From: Dacryopinax spathularia
Lineage: Eukaryota; Basidiomycota; Dacrymycetes; Dacrymycetales; Dacrymycetaceae
DNA: 64,000 bases
Direction: 5' to 3'
Assembly: GCA_037974965.1 (NCBI GenBank)
Contig: JBBPFI010000001.1
Span: forward strand, 992,001 to 1,056,000
The notes beneath the pieces were generated by a model, which did not search any database, had not been told where the DNA came from, and saw only the letters and a list, made by a program, of their open reading frames with translations. The first letter of the stretch is position 1, and every line of letters starts with the position of its first letter. Shown here one piece after another: positions 11,358-23,489 of this stretch. Made by a program: the position numbers and the translations under genes.

Positions 11358-11944
11358 TCTCTCGCACAGTACTCGTTGATCCTTGATAGCTTGCTAGGTG
11401 GCTTAACGAGGGCTGTTCGCTGTTATTTGCGCTGCTGTTATATGCACCGAGAGGAGGGCGGGGCGGTGCTTCCGCGAAGGGCAGAGCGCAGTCTCTCCAC
11501 GTCCCAGAAGTAGACGCCCGTGACGAGAATCAGCTGCTCACGTGCACCGGGAATGCGCTCAATCACTCCGCAGCCCGTGATGCAGACATCGGCATCGGCA
11601 GAATCAAGAATGCCGACTTGGTCGGATTTACAATCTTATTTGCAGGGTATGATGGAGAGATGGGGTATCATGGTGCATGGTGTAGATTGTGAATTGAGGG
11701 TATTGTAGTAGTACGTTGCTTGTAATGTATGACATGGTGTACATGCGAAACTGGAAAAAGAACAACAGTCCAATCCCGATCCTGATCCTTCTCCTTCCGA
11801 AAATAAAAACAACTCCCCAACTCCCTCTGGCCACTTCGAGCGCTCTCCTCTCGCCCATCCCCTCTCTCGCCCGACTGCTTTCGAGAGGACTCACAGGGAG
11901 TGTGCGAGGAAAGAGATGGTGTGGGATGATGTTAGTTAGGGATG
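11358..11944. other. Intergenic, paralogue B to CDC14
   Basis: This stretch of 587 bases holds the promoter of paralogue B (a weak TATA-like element on the minus strand near 11435) and the 3' UTR of CDC14. I see no gene or repeat. Confidence 0.4.
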
Positions 11945-14089
11945 TCAGACGACACCCCACGCCCCCGCCCGCCTCACGCCCTCAACAAGCTGGTCCACAT
12001 TCCCGAGCCACATGCCCAATCTCTCCTTCTTCTCCTCCGTACTCCTCACCACTCTCTCCTCACCCTCACCCTCACCCGTCCTTTCTCTTCCTCCATCTCC
12101 CAGAACGCTGCTCTGTCCCAGAAGCCTGCTGTCGGACAGGAGTCTGCTCTCTCCCAGGTTGGACGAATCCTGAGGAGCACCACTGTCGTCCATAGGCAAG
12201 TCCAGCCCCAACCCCCTCATTCCAGGGCTGGAATCGCGCGACGAACTCTTGCTCGGCGTCGTGAGCGAAAAACCCGGCACGCTCCTCGTCCTCCCATGTC
12301 CTTTCATCCCCTTCCTCTCAGCACCGCCATCACCAGCAACATCACCAGCAGCACCGCCTTCGCTGTCCCTCTGCACTCTCCTCTGTCCAGCGGCCGAAGA
12401 GCGGTCCTTACTCGGAGTAGTTACCTCCCCTTCCCGTACTTGGAACGGACTCCCCTCCCTCGACAACGAGGTAGAAGGCGTAGCCGTGCCCAATCCAGAT
12501 CCAGATCCAGACCCGGAGCCGGGCCGACGAGGCGTACCCATCCCAATCCCGATCCTAGCGACCTTAACCCGCTTCGGCGTAGAGGGCACAAAAGCCTCTA
12601 ATTGCGCTTCGGCTTCTTGTTTTAGCCTTGCTATTGCCGCTGTGGGCGGGACGCTTTGGCCTCTTTGGTGGTGCTGCTGCTGCAGTTTGATGGGGCTGCC
12701 GGGTTGTCTAGGAAGAGGTGGGCAGGCGGGGAGGGAGGAGGTCGTTTCGAGTGATGTGGTTGATGAGGCGCTGGAGGAACGGGACGATGTGAGGGGCGGG
12801 ACGGCGTGCATGTCTGGAACGGGGGTTTGGGGCCTTGAAGGGCCTGAGGCCGGGGAGCGCGGGGAATGAGGGGTGAGTGGTGAGGCTCGGCGGCTTGGTT
12901 GGGCGGAGGAGGGGGCGAGGAAGGGGGAAGGAGGGGTTTGAGATCTTGCTGGGAGGCCTTCTGCTGGTTGGGTGGGCGAGACGGAGTGCGTGCTTGCGGG
13001 GGACGCGGAGGCAGTGTGTATGCTGCCGGTCGAAGGCGAGTGTTGGCCGGACGGAGCCGGAGTGGTAGAAGGAGCGGTTTCCGGTAAGAGATAGAAATAC
13101 AAAAACTCCAAGCACCGCATCCTCACTTCCCTCGGTACACCCGCCCTCTTCAAAGTACGTACGACACCTTCAAGTCCGCCTGCAGATTCGAACGCCCGAA
13201 GTGCGCGAGGTGAGTCGACTAGGATCGCTAATAGCGTGTCCAGCGCTGCTAGGGCTAGGGAGGAGAGGCCGGCTTGCGCTGATGCTGATGCGGAGGGTGA
13301 AGGAGGAGGGAGAGATGAAGGGGGCTCGAGAGGCGAGAGTGGGACGGGAGAAGGCGCAGTCGCCGGGTTTGGGTAGTTGGAGGAAGGTGTCCGGCTGCCG
13401 ACTCCTGCTGCGCTTGAGGGTGCTAGTGTTGAAGCTGTCGAGATGGTCGATACGGAGCTCGCTCCGAGTGCCGAGCCTGAGCTTGAGCTGGCATGATGCG
13501 GCCTCGACGCCAGAAGTATGTCGAGGAGCAGCTGAAGGGGCACCTTTCGACCGAGGTAGGCCTTACTCGGTTCGTGGAGGAAACAGCATCCCTGTAAGAG
13601 CTGAAGGGCACGGGCTAGGGAAGAGGTGGTACTTGCTGCGTCGGGTTCTGGTGAGCGGTGCGAGCGGTGGGAGGAGCGGGATGGGGTCGGTGGGGTGGAG
13701 AGGGACGGGGTAGTTGAAAGAGAGGGGGAGGAGAGGTTCTCGAGTTGGGGTAGGGTTTGGGTGAGGAACGGTAGGAGTCGGGTTGCAACTATTGCAGTCT
13801 CAGAACCATCATCACGAAGGCAAGAACGGGAGGGACGCACTGTTGGTTTCGAACGCATCCTGCAACCTCCTGAACTCCTCTAACCGCTTTCCGTCCCCAT
13901 TGCCAGGCGCACCATCCAGACAAACCTCAGCGAGAACCCTTTCAAGGGCTGCTAATGCTCTTGACTTGCGCGTCTGCGAACTTCGATACGAGGTGAGCTG
14001 AGCGCAGTATAGTCAGTGAATTACTCTGTTATCATGTACAGGACGGGGTGACATACATCATCGAGCGCATTCAGGATCGTTTGCTCCAT
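11945..14089 (-). CDS. cdc14: Cell division control protein 14 (SIN component)
   Basis: This is homologous to S. pombe Cdc14, the non-catalytic partner of the Sid1 kinase in the septation initiation network; it is not the Cdc14 phosphatase. There are three exons (14057-14089, 13841-13997, 11945-13788), about 677 aa. The family signatures are LQDAFETNIATRLLPFLTQ near residue 60, ILVDSPRALRAFESAGGLE, then MRCLEFLYFYLLPE, and the C-terminal KERLGMWLGNVDQLVEG. Two large Ser/Pro-rich inserts, one of about 100 residues and one of over 300 between LLPE and the C-terminal block, make it more than twice the length of the yeast protein. The inserts hold many SP/TP sites. The gene is divergent from the FAH-fold gene. 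Confidence 0.9.
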
Positions 14090-14805
14090 TTGTCCATTCA
14101 ATCTCTTCTCCCGGACGTGCCGAGCACCAGAGTGAAATAAAGGCGAGACAAGATAATGAATTGATGAATGGAAGATGAACGACTACTGGACGATGGACGA
14201 TAGACGATAGTAAGACGAGTGATGGTCGAATGGATGATATCTCTGTACGCTGAGTGTTGAGTGTGGGGGATGAGATGGTTCAAAGTGATGCACCCCTCCC
14301 TCAAAGCAGCCACCAGGAACGAGCCGTGTTCGCCGTCGCGCAAAAACCGACCCACCACGCGTCTCAGTCCACATCACGTGACTGCCTTCTCTGAGACGAG
14401 GCAAGGCCACCCGATCTGACCCGGCCCCAGAAGGGGAGAAGGAAAGGGAGGGACCCTGAGTTGTGGTCCCGTCCGGTCGGGAAGACATCAGCCCGCTTCT
14501 TACACCGGTTTTGGGTGGACACCGACAAGTGGACAAACTGGCCTCCACCCGCGGCGTTTAACAGTTGGCATCAGACCGGGGAATGCTGGCCGGTGTTGGG
14601 CGGTCAGCACCGGCTGTGCGGGGATGGAGGAAGGATACGGAGAGGGGAGAGGGTATATAGACGTTACTCCACCTGGCTTTGGTCTGCTTGCTTGGCTAGC
14701 CTATCCAGCTCGCCGCCCTCGTACACCGACGTCGTCAACCATTAGCGTCGCCTGACAGCGGCGGACCCTCCATCTCCACCTCCTCCAGCAAGAAACACAG
14801 GCAAG
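14090..14805. promoter_or_regulatory. Bidirectional promoter, cdc14 / FAH-fold gene
   Basis: A 716-bp divergent spacer. It contains the palindromic E-box TCACGTGA at 14374-14381, a candidate bHLH (Cbf1-like) site, and a TATA box at 14654-14660 about 150 bases before the FAH-fold start. No gene is seen inside. Confidence 0.5.
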
Positions 14806-16115
14806 ATGACCACCGTAAGCCCCCATCCACCTACCTCCTCATCGGTGAATAACTGACGTGCAATCGTTGTTTGTGCAACGATAGGCCTGGACCCGCCTCA
14901 TCAGGTTCACAGCCCGTGAGACTGGAGGGAAGAAGATCCACCTCGGCGAGCCCGTCGACCCAGAGCAGGACGGTACGCCTCCCTCTCCTTTTCTGCCTTC
15001 TCTCCCTCGCCGGCGCCACTCCACCGAACGCCCTCGTCCTTGTGCCTTCAAGGATGTGTAGCTGACATCTCCGCGCAGTCGGCTTGGCAGTTGCAGAAGG
15101 CAAACCCGTCCGAGCATACGAGATAATCGGCACCTCCGCCCTCGATTACAGAGCCACCGTCTCCCAGAAAGTCCTCACCGTACTCGTGTTGCTCGCCCCG
15201 CTCGACCCTAAAGAAGTCGGCGTCGCCCGGTTCCTAGGGCTCAACTACTCCGACCACGCCGTACGTCCCCTTCCTCCCACACCACATCCCTCTCGCTCGG
15301 GCAAACGACAGCAGAGAGAAAGTAAAGTGCTGATAAGGACTACAGAAGGAGAACAACCTCGCCCCCCCCAAATTCCCCGTCCTATTCTACAAACCCCCCA
15401 CCTCGCTCTCAAACCCGCTAGACCCCATCCCAATCCCCCGCGCCCTCCAGCCCCCCCAACACCATCTCTCGGACTACGAAGCCGAACTCGTCGTCGTCCT
15501 CGGCCGCCTCGCCCTCAACGTCAGCCCCAGCGAGGCACTCGATTGTGTATTGGGGTATACGGCGGGTAATGATGTGAGCTTTAGGTGGCATCAGGTCCAG
15601 GTGCCGCAGTTTGGGTTCTCGAAGGGGTTTGATGGGAGTGCGCCTTGGGGGCCGGTTTTGGTTAGTGCGAAGGCCTTGCGAGATCCGCAGGGGGTGCCAC
15701 TTAAGACGGTGTTGAATGGGGAGGTGATGCAGGATGGCAACACCCGGTATGCACTTTTCCCTTCTTCCTTCTTTCGTCCTGCTCGGTCCTTCCCTTCCCA
15801 CCTGGGAGGGGGAGGGCGAAGTTGTTTGTGCTGAGAAGGAGCTGAGCTGAGATGAGCCGAGCTGATGTGCGTGTGCGCGGCAGGGATATGATCTTCTCCG
15901 TTGCAGAAGCGATCTCCTTCCTCTCCCAGGGCACAACGCTCTTACCGGGCTCGATACTCTGGACAGGCACACCAGCCGGGTGCGGGTTCGCGCGCAAGCC
16001 GCCTGTGGTGCTGAAGCACGGGGATGACGTGAGGGTTTGGGTGGGAGGGGGGATTGGGACGTTGGTTAATAGTGTCGAGGAGGAGGGGAAGGAACCTCTG
16101 TTGGCTAAGCTGTGA
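14806..16115 (+). CDS. Fumarylacetoacetate hydrolase-fold protein (FAHD type)
   Basis: A member of the FAH superfamily that acts on 2-oxo acids (oxaloacetate decarboxylation or tautomerisation, acylpyruvate hydrolysis). There are five exons (14806-14814, 14885-14972, 15079-15260, 15346-15746, 15884-16115), about 303 aa. The first coding exon is only nine bases (ATG ACC ACC), confirmed by phase. The metal-binding ExE signature is [42 protein letters not shown] and a closing [12 protein letters not shown] are typical family blocks. Length and N-terminus suit FAHD1/FAHD2-like proteins rather than the tyrosine-pathway FAH. No targeting signal is evident. Confidence 0.9.
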
Positions 16116-16285
16116 GCTGGCTCTCTGCGAGGAAGTGTGGGGGGAGGCGGTCAGGCAGGTGGGGCGTGCGGACGTGCATGTGGATATCATTACATTGCAG
16201 AATTCAGGATCACTTCTCTTCTCCCTTTCTCCCTATCATCCTAACCCAAGCCTTCCGGAACGCATACCATTCGCCTAGACGGGCA

Positions 16286-17831
16286 CTAGAAAAGCATCGA
16301 CGCAGCCACCTCCACGTTCCCCCCCGCCACCTCGAGCAGCCTGATCGCTTCTTCTCTCGAGACGCCCATCTCCACCAGAACGTTGATCGATGCCTCTGGG
16401 AAGCTTGACGTCGGTTGTGTTTGCTGCCGAGGCTGCGGGGTGCCGCCTAGTCTTTGACCGCCGCCGACCGTTGGCGTTGCGCGGGCTGAGTTGCTCGCTG
16501 GCGGTGCACCGAGCTTTTGACCCCCACCGGGGAATTGGGGCTTTTGTTGTTGACCCGCGCTGCCGGTCGATGCCCCAGGCTGCCTGGAGCCCGAGGACGG
16601 TCCCGCCCCCTCCTGATCGCCCAACTCCACAGGATCATATGTATTCCTCGCATGTTCCGGCAGCTCGTGTTCCGGCAAGAACGGAACTTCCCTCCCCTGA
16701 ATCCGGAGTACGTTCTTCTCCAGGTCGATTATCGCTTGGTGCGCCTTGAGCATATCCAGTCCGAAAAGCAGGTCCACATCGCGTCCCTCCATGACCGTAA
16801 ACGCGCACGGGAGGTAGAGGTCGGCTACGCGCATAGGGGCGCTGTGTACTCGGCCGAGGATACGCGCTGTGCCGACGCCTTTTGCGATCCCGGACCAGCG
16901 CTTGTCGATCAGACGCATTATTCCGGTCTTTTCGGCCGTTTCGGGGGAGATGATGGTCGATTGGGCGCCGCTGTCGACAAAAGCGAGGACCTTGACGCCA
17001 TTGACTTCCACAGGAATACTGCATAGAGAACATAATTAGCACCTCCTGCCTTGTAGCGCTTGGAAATGAGGAGGGACGCACTAGAGCATAGTAACCCTCC
17101 CGAACGCCTCGGGCGTATACTCATACGCATGCGCCAAGTTCTCAAGCACCGCTTCCTGCCGAATGGCCTCCTCGATCCTCTTCTGCGCCTCGATATCGAA
17201 CGGGTCTGCGTTCAGAGCGGCCATATTCCGCTGGAGCTCCATCTCGGCTTGGCGCTGGCGCTGCATGTGCGTCGAGAGGAGCTGGGCAAAGCGAGCCGTG
17301 TCGCCTTCCTCGGCAGCGCGGGCGAGCTCGGGTTGCGTCTGTCGCTTGGTATTAGCATACATTCTGATTGTTCGATTGGGGGGGGGAGTACGCACCTCAC
17401 GAAGCTGCTCCATCAAGCCCGGGTTGCCCAGCGCCTGCAGCCTCATCATCTCCGCATCTTGCTCCGCCGACCTGCGTACAAATCCGTAAGCACCCATCTC
17501 CCACCCCCCTGATCCAAAGCGCACTCACATGCCTTCCGCCGAAACCCGGCGGCGGATAAGGAGCATCACGTCGTCCGGCAAGCCATAGTCGCTCACCGTC
17601 TTCTTAGGGTCAGTGAGGTCTTTGCCTTCGTACGAGATGTTTTGTTCTGCTGGGGGGATGCCGGACTGTCATTATGATTAGGTTGGTATGAGCATGTGAG
17701 AGGAGGAAGGGGGAATGGAAAGGGGGACGCACGGCGACCTCGAGCAGGGCCATTATGTTCTCCAGCTCCATCTGAGGGTCTATCTCGATCGTGTATGTCT
17801 GACCGAGGTCAGTCGCGAACGTGAGCTGCAT
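16286..17831 (-). CDS. DDI1: DNA damage-inducible protein 1 (ubiquitin shuttle protease)
   Basis: A shuttle factor that brings ubiquitylated proteins to the proteasome and cleaves some of them. There are five exons (17733-17831, 17529-17665, 17396-17471, 17082-17338, 16286-17018), about 433 aa. Domains in order: ubiquitin-like fold (from MQLTFATDLGQTYTIEI, split by intron 1), a helical HDD region, a retropepsin-like dimerising aspartyl protease with the intact catalytic DSGAQST motif and flap, a Pro/Gln/Ser-rich linker, and a C-terminal UBA domain (VLVEMGVSREEAIRLLEVAGG). The protease is a host gene domesticated long ago, not a viral insertion. A longer start 31 codons upstream is possible, but the UBL begins exactly at the chosen Met. 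Confidence 0.95.
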
Positions 17832-18376
17832 TTTCGGTTGTCGACAATGACGAAGCAAGAACGGTATTGAGAGGTATAGATGATGATGATGATGGTGGTC
17901 GGGTGGTAAGTTACGGATGTACAATGTATGCGCTAAGGCGGGATGTGCGAGTGCGAGTGACAGGACTAATGCAGAAAGCGCCGAGCGCTTCGCGATCCGA
18001 ATCCACGATTCCCAAATTCACAGCCTTTCAGGGCGCGCACGCCGGACAACTACCGCACGTACGCCATCGGTGTGATTATCACGAGTCTTATTAGTTATCA
18101 ACTTCTCGCGCGTTCTGGACCAATCAGGCAGGGGTTGCGTACCCCCTTGACCTAAATGGGAAATTGTTGCGAAATGGGTCATATTACGATGCGGAAAGGA
18201 AAGGGCTAGAAAGACAAAGGATGGGGACGCGTAAGAGCGGGGGATTACAAAGATGACAATATTAATGACGCGTCCGGGGTTATCACGGGTTTGTTAGTTC
18301 TAGACCCGGCGATCCGTAAAACGTGATGGGATGATGTTACAGTGGGTGATGGTACATTGGCATGAGGGTCGTGCAG
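17832..18376. other. Intergenic, DDI1 to ATG29
   Basis: This stretch of 545 bases holds the DDI1 promoter on its left and the ATG29 3' UTR on its right, both genes being on the minus strand. It includes a short purine-rich, AT-leaning segment at 18150-18290. I see no gene or repeat. Confidence 0.4.
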
Positions 18377-19646
18377 CTAAAGAATACAGATAAGGTCAGT
18401 AGTGTCTTCCAAGATGGTTACGAGCGAAAACGGTCCTGCACGACGAGTCAGATTATGCTTAGTAAGCGCATCGGAGGGGACATACAATCGGGATGGTGGT
18501 GGCCGGAAACTCGACCCTGCTGCCTCCTCGAGCGCAGAAGTGGAGACATCGCTGATGTCGCTGAAGCTTGACGAGGTGGACGGTGCGGTGCTGTTCGTGT
18601 TTCGGTCACTCGTCGACACCCGAAGCTGCTGTCGTCCTCGCTGGAAAGCAGATGGTGGTGGACTGGGTGAATGCGCTGCTTCTTCCCTTCGTAGTGCTGC
18701 CTGCTGCGGTACGCCGATCGATGCAGGCGAGCTAGGCGATACGGAGGCAGAGGCTTCGTATCGATCTGTATGTACAGAACTCGATGCTTCAGATGGCGGT
18801 TTCTGGCTCGGTCGTGTCCGCCTAGGGGAGGGGGACACGTGCGACCTTGACGGCTGAGCGAACTGCAGCGTCGTCTGGTTCACCAGTCTCTCCAGCTCCC
18901 GGATACGCCGGGAAGCTTCTTCCTTCTCCATCAGTTGCTGGTCTTCTTCCTCTTCTGCTGCGCCTTCCCCATCAGAGGAGGACGACGAGCCGGATTGGAT
19001 AGCCGAGAACGGCCGTCCAGCCGTAGCGGGGTGAAGAGCGCGATGCGTCATCGTCGCAATCGACGAAGAAGACGGTGCCCTAGCATGCAACCCCGACTGA
19101 TAGCCCGATCCAGCAAGGCGTATCGTCCCTGCTTTAGGCGACGAATGTAACGATGATGCTCGTCCTGCTCCTGCTGTCGCAGAGTTCTGGCCAGATAAGC
19201 GCCGGATCATAGCATTGCTCGGTCTGCGCTCTTTTTTGGAGCTTTCGAGGTTGGAAGGGTCGGGCGAGGTGGTCATGGCTTTCATTTGCTGCACGGCTTG
19301 GAGGCCTTCTTCGAATCGCTTGCCAGCTCGGTAAAGGAGATAGGGCAACGGTACTTCCAGATGTTCCGCTAAGGCAGACCCTGTATCCTAATCTCAATTT
19401 ACACCTAGAGGGGACTGGAAGAGGCGCACATTCTATAGAGGATCCCTCCGTATCCCTCGACTTTGCGATCACCTCCCAGAAGAGATGCTCCTTATCCGGC
19501 GTCCAATGTATCTGTTCCTTCGATCAGCCATCTGAAGACAACAGATCGACCTGGAACAGATAACGTACTATTGGAGGGTTAGAGACTGAACCATCTTGCG
19601 GTCTGTTATACGGCAGCCTCACAATAAGCTGCACTGGCTTGGACAT
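18377..19646 (-). CDS. ATG29: Autophagy-related protein 29
   Basis: Atg29 is part of the Atg17-Atg29-Atg31 scaffold that nucleates autophagosome formation. There are three exons (19569-19646, 19430-19511, 18377-19380), about 387 aa. The conserved N-terminus reads VRLPYNRP, then WTPDKEHLFWEVIAKS, then after intron 2 EWSALAEHLEVPLPYLLYRAG, which is the family pattern of a short domain ending in a helix. The rest is a long, disordered Ser/Arg/Pro-rich tail with a short coiled coil (EEASRRIRELERLVNQTT). Atg29 is regulated through phosphorylation of its tail, which fits. The last 25 residues look less natural and may hide a further 3' intron. Confidence 0.88.
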
Positions 19647-19726
19647 CCTCCTCTAACGTCGTTTGCCTAACTGGTTGAGCCAGCCAAAGGTGCGGGTTGT
19701 GACGGCGATGCGACAACGAAAGGCGG
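19647..19726. promoter_or_regulatory. 80-bp head-to-head promoter, ATG29 / SLD3
   Basis: Only about 80 bases separate the predicted start codons of ATG29 (minus) and SLD3 (plus), so the two promoters and 5' UTRs must overlap if both starts are right. The SLD3 start is the less certain of the two. Confidence 0.45.
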
Positions 19727-21361
19727 ATGGTGACGCGCGTGAGGTGGCTGTGCTTTCAAATGCTTGGCACGAGGACCCTTGGACGCGTCGCGTCCGTGCC
19801 TTCCGAGGAGGCGATCATTACAACGCGTCCTTGGTCCGCTGCTAGGACCGTTACTGGGGAGATGGCTTCTGCTACTACATTGATGCCTTCGCTGGATTTG
19901 TCTTGCCCTTTGGCATGGCCTTCGACCTCCGGTACTGTGAACGATTATCCACTTCGGTACGTATATCGCGTCCGGGTAATGTAAAACGAGACTGAATGGA
20001 ATGGTTTCTCAGACAAGGTCCAGAGGAGACACCAGCAGCAATCGTGAGGAGACTATATCTGGAAACTCTCTGGCTGCCGGAGGTATGAAGTCCTCTATGC
20101 GAAATGCCAATTGGATCTGATACGATCGATAGGAACTGATCGCCCTATCATCCCTAGTCCCCACACTCCGTCATCTCCCAGGGCCCATCATCGCACAGCA
20201 CATCCCCTCAATATGTCTCTCCCTAGACGGGATCGAGCAAAAGTACCGGCGATATCTTCCTGATCAGCTTGTGGAAGAGCCACGAGAAGAACTTGCTGAA
20301 GCAAGCGGAATAGAGGCGAGGCACGCGGATACGGAAGTGGAGATGATGCGGTTTGTGTGGAGGTTGAAGCGGTTAAAGAGCGAGGAGAAAGAACAGGCGA
20401 ATGGAGAGGAGGAAGGTGAAGAAGACAACGAGGAGATAGAGAGGAGAGAGTGGTTTGATGATCTCGAGCGGCGAGAGTACGTTCTCCCACTCATTCTCCC
20501 AGACCAGAACCAATGGTCTTCACAGAGTACAAATCCAAGCCCTCCTCCGCCTCCTGCTCATAACCCTCCCTCCCACCGCCAAACCTCCCTCACCAAAGAA
20601 ACGTAAACGTCACGCCCCTCCTCCGGCCTCAAACCCCGAAGAAGAACTCGACGCCCTCACTGACCGGTTATGTATCTGGCACGCCCTCGGTTCCGTGGTC
20701 GAGGACCTGCACCCGGGTATGGAGCCTGAGCGAGGATGGGTCAAGGCGTGGCAGGAAGATCTGCTTAGCCCTCTGTTCGAGGGCACTGCTGCGGCTCCGC
20801 TCGTCCAGGCATTCCGAGAGAAACTCGATCCTACGCTCTCACCTCCCAGTTCTCCAGAACCGTCTCCACCCGGCTCCCCGACTCTCGTCGCCTTCCCCAC
20901 TCTGCCAACCCTTCCCAACGCAGCAGAAAATGCGTCCCGCTCAAGGAGCGCCTCCGTCTCCTCCCTCACCTTCGGAAACCCCGGCTACAGACGCAGCATG
21001 AGCGTCTCCAGTGCCATTTCAGCAGGCGGACAGTCCACCCGGAGCGTAAGTGTGACCAGGACGGGAGTGAACAACAGTAAGAACTGGGCCGGTAAAGAAG
21101 TTAAGATGAGTAAGAGGGCTATTGGGGGTGCGAAGCCTAAACCTAGGCAGGCGAGCTGTAAGTCCCCTCTCCCTGTCATTGTGAGGGGATGCTGATGTGC
21201 GTTTAGTGCCGCCTGCTCCGGCACCTCAACCCGCTCCTAGACCGCTCAAGCGCGCGGAATCACAGATGCTTGTCATGTCCACTCCTGTCAAGAAGCCACC
21301 CGCAAGCAGACCTCCGCCGTCTAGTGCAGACGAGATCATGGAGACTCCACAAAAGGCTTGA
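19727..21361 (+). CDS. SLD3: DNA replication regulator Sld3
   Basis: Sld3 (treslin/TICRR in animals) loads Cdc45 at origins after CDK and DDK phosphorylation. There are five exons (19727-19956, 20013-20082, 20133-20476, 20526-21157, 21207-21361), about 476 aa. The Sld3/treslin domain is recognised by REVQIQALLRLLLITLP followed by a Lys/Arg patch, then ALTDRLCIWHALGSVVEDL and later KNWAGKEVKMSKRAIGG. A helical region around LYLETLWLPEELIALSSLVP precedes it. The C-terminus is Ser/Pro-rich, with TP sites in the SMSVSS repeats and STPVKK, as expected for CDK control. The first 70 residues are poorly conserved-looking, so the start may lie elsewhere. It converges on SSADH with a 108-bp gap. Confidence 0.75.
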
Positions 21362-21469
21362 CGCCTTGACAAGCTTGTAGCACCTGTTGCTGTTGTACCA
21401 CCCCGTGTAGGCAGAATGCAAGATGTATCATACACAATCTTCCCACAGCGACCAGAGTCGTATGCCACA

Positions 21470-23489
21470 TTACAGACCGCCAAAAGCGATAAACTTCTCG
21501 TTCATATACTCGTCAATCCCATGCGGCCCTCCCTCACGCCCCAAGCCAGACTCCTTTATCCCACCGAAGGGGATCACAGCCTGCGAGATCATGCCCGTGT
21601 TCGCACCCACCATGCCTACTTGCAGTGCCTCTGCGACTCTCCACACCCTGCCCACGTCCCGGGAGAAGAAATACCCCGCCAGGCCGACATCCGTGTCGTT
21701 CGCCATCCGGATCACTTCCTCTTCAGACTCGAACTTGATCAGCGCCGCCACAGGCCCAAAGGTCTCCTCGTCCGTAATCTGCGCTTCGGGGATAACGTCC
21801 GCCAAAACAGTAGGCTCGTAGAAGAACCCCGGGAGGCCTTCGGCCCGCTTCCCGCCTACTAGGACGGATGCGCCCTTGGAGACGGCGTCGTCGACGTGTC
21901 GCTGAACTTTCTCGATGGCTTTTTCGTGGATTAGGGGGCCGTGGGTCGTTTCTTTGTCCATGCCGTTGCCGATCTTGAAGGCGTCGACTTTTTGTGCGAG
22001 ACGGGAGGCGAAGTCGGCGTAGACAGACGAGCTATCAACACATTGAACACTCGTGAATCAGCTCAAACGGTGCGGTACGCACTGCACGTATATCCGGTTG
22101 GCGCAGACGCACGTCTGGCCTGTACCGCGGAATTTCGACGCAATAGCGCCCTCCACGGCAGCGTCGATATCTGCATCATCGAAAACAATGAATGGTGCGT
22201 TTCCGCCAGCCTCGAAGGAGACCCTGTAGGGCATTAGTCTAGCTCCAAGAAATGTGCGAGTGGCCGTACTTTTTGAGCGTAGACGCAGCCTGGCTCATCA
22301 GGAGCTTCGCCACCGGTGTTGACCCAGTGAACGAAATCTTCTTCACGATCTTACTTTCGCACATCTCCTTCCCGACCTCCTTGATATGCGTCTCTGTTGG
22401 GACGACATTGATGACGCCGTCTGGGACGCCGGCGCGTTTTGCGAGTTCGACGAGGGCGAGGGTGCTGTAGGGGGTTTCTGAGGGCGGCTTGATGACTGCT
22501 GTGCAGCCGGCCTACCAAATGCTCATTAGTCGTTATTGTTGTGGGAGGAAATGATATATACGTACTGCAAGTGCAGGTGCAAGTTTACGGCCAATCATGG
22601 CCGATGGGAAATTCCATGGTGTTAGAAGGGAGCTAGGCGGTTGTGAGCACACGTGCTTCCAGAGCCGGCGCGACATACCAGACACCAACCGGTTGCTTAA
22701 CCACCACATTCCGTAGATTCATCATAGGCGAAGGGATGGTCACTAGCAAGCAATATGAGTCTGCTAAGAAGTGGAGAGCAAACCTGGCTTACTCCCATAT
22801 GTTCGGATAGCCTCTTCCGCTGTTGACAAAGGTCAGAGAGTTTTGGTGGTGATGCAACGAGAGAACGCACCGAACCATTCCACGAACGAGGCAGAGTAGG
22901 CGTTCTCGCCCTTGGCTTCGGCCAGAGGCTTGCCATTTTCAGCGGTCTGACGAACAGCTCAGTCAGACTCGCGCGTTTGCAGGTAGACTGTGCGCACGAT
23001 GATCATAGCCAGATCCTCCGCATTGTCCTGCATGAGCTTGTACAGCTTCATGAGAATGTCATGTCGGTGCTGGTCTCGACATCAGCCAGGCTCCTTCCCG
23101 TAGGCAATCCGCACACCTTGCCAGTCGTCTTCGACCAGCTCTTGAACGCCTCTCCAGCAACATCAATAGCCTCCTTCGTCTCCTCCAAGCCCATATCAGC
23201 CACACTTCCAATCTCCTCCTTCGTCGCCGGATCTACACATCCATCAGACTCCGTTCCCCTGCCCACATCCTACGAAAGGCTGCGCACTCAAGACCTTAAA
23301 CGTCGCCTTATCCTTTGCGTCAACCCACGTCCCACCGATGAACCCCTGACTCTTCAGCAGGCTCGGGTCTTGGAGGTTGATCTTCGCTGCCGTTGCGTAT
23401 GTCATGACGCTCAACCAGGTCTGCCTGCCCGGCTTGGAGAGAGTCTGTCGCCCCGCAGCAACACGGATGGAAGTAGTGGTACGCAACAT
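21470..23489 (-). CDS. UGA2: Succinate-semialdehyde dehydrogenase, NAD(P)+
   Basis: The enzyme oxidises succinate semialdehyde to succinate, the last step of the GABA shunt. Ten exons splice in phase (outer exons 23288-23489 and 21470-22031), about 522 aa. The first 35 residues are rich in Arg, Thr and Ser with no acidic residue, so mitochondrial import is likely. ALDH landmarks: [15 protein letters not shown], the coenzyme loop FTGSTPVAK, the general base Glu in [13 protein letters not shown] and the nucleophile Cys in GQTCVCANR, then [10 protein letters not shown] and [15 protein letters not shown]. Several exons are very short (27-76 nt), giving an intron density above the window average. 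The name UGA2 follows the yeast gene. Confidence 0.95.

Noticed and set aside
12249-12869. 206-codon plus-strand frame over CDC14
   Set aside because: It is antisense to the Ser/Pro-rich, low-complexity coding region of cdc14, which often leaves the other strand open.
16286-17018. Retropepsin-like protease domain as a retroelement remnant
   Set aside because: It is flanked by UBL and UBA domains in one spliced gene, which is the ordinary DDI1 architecture of the host.
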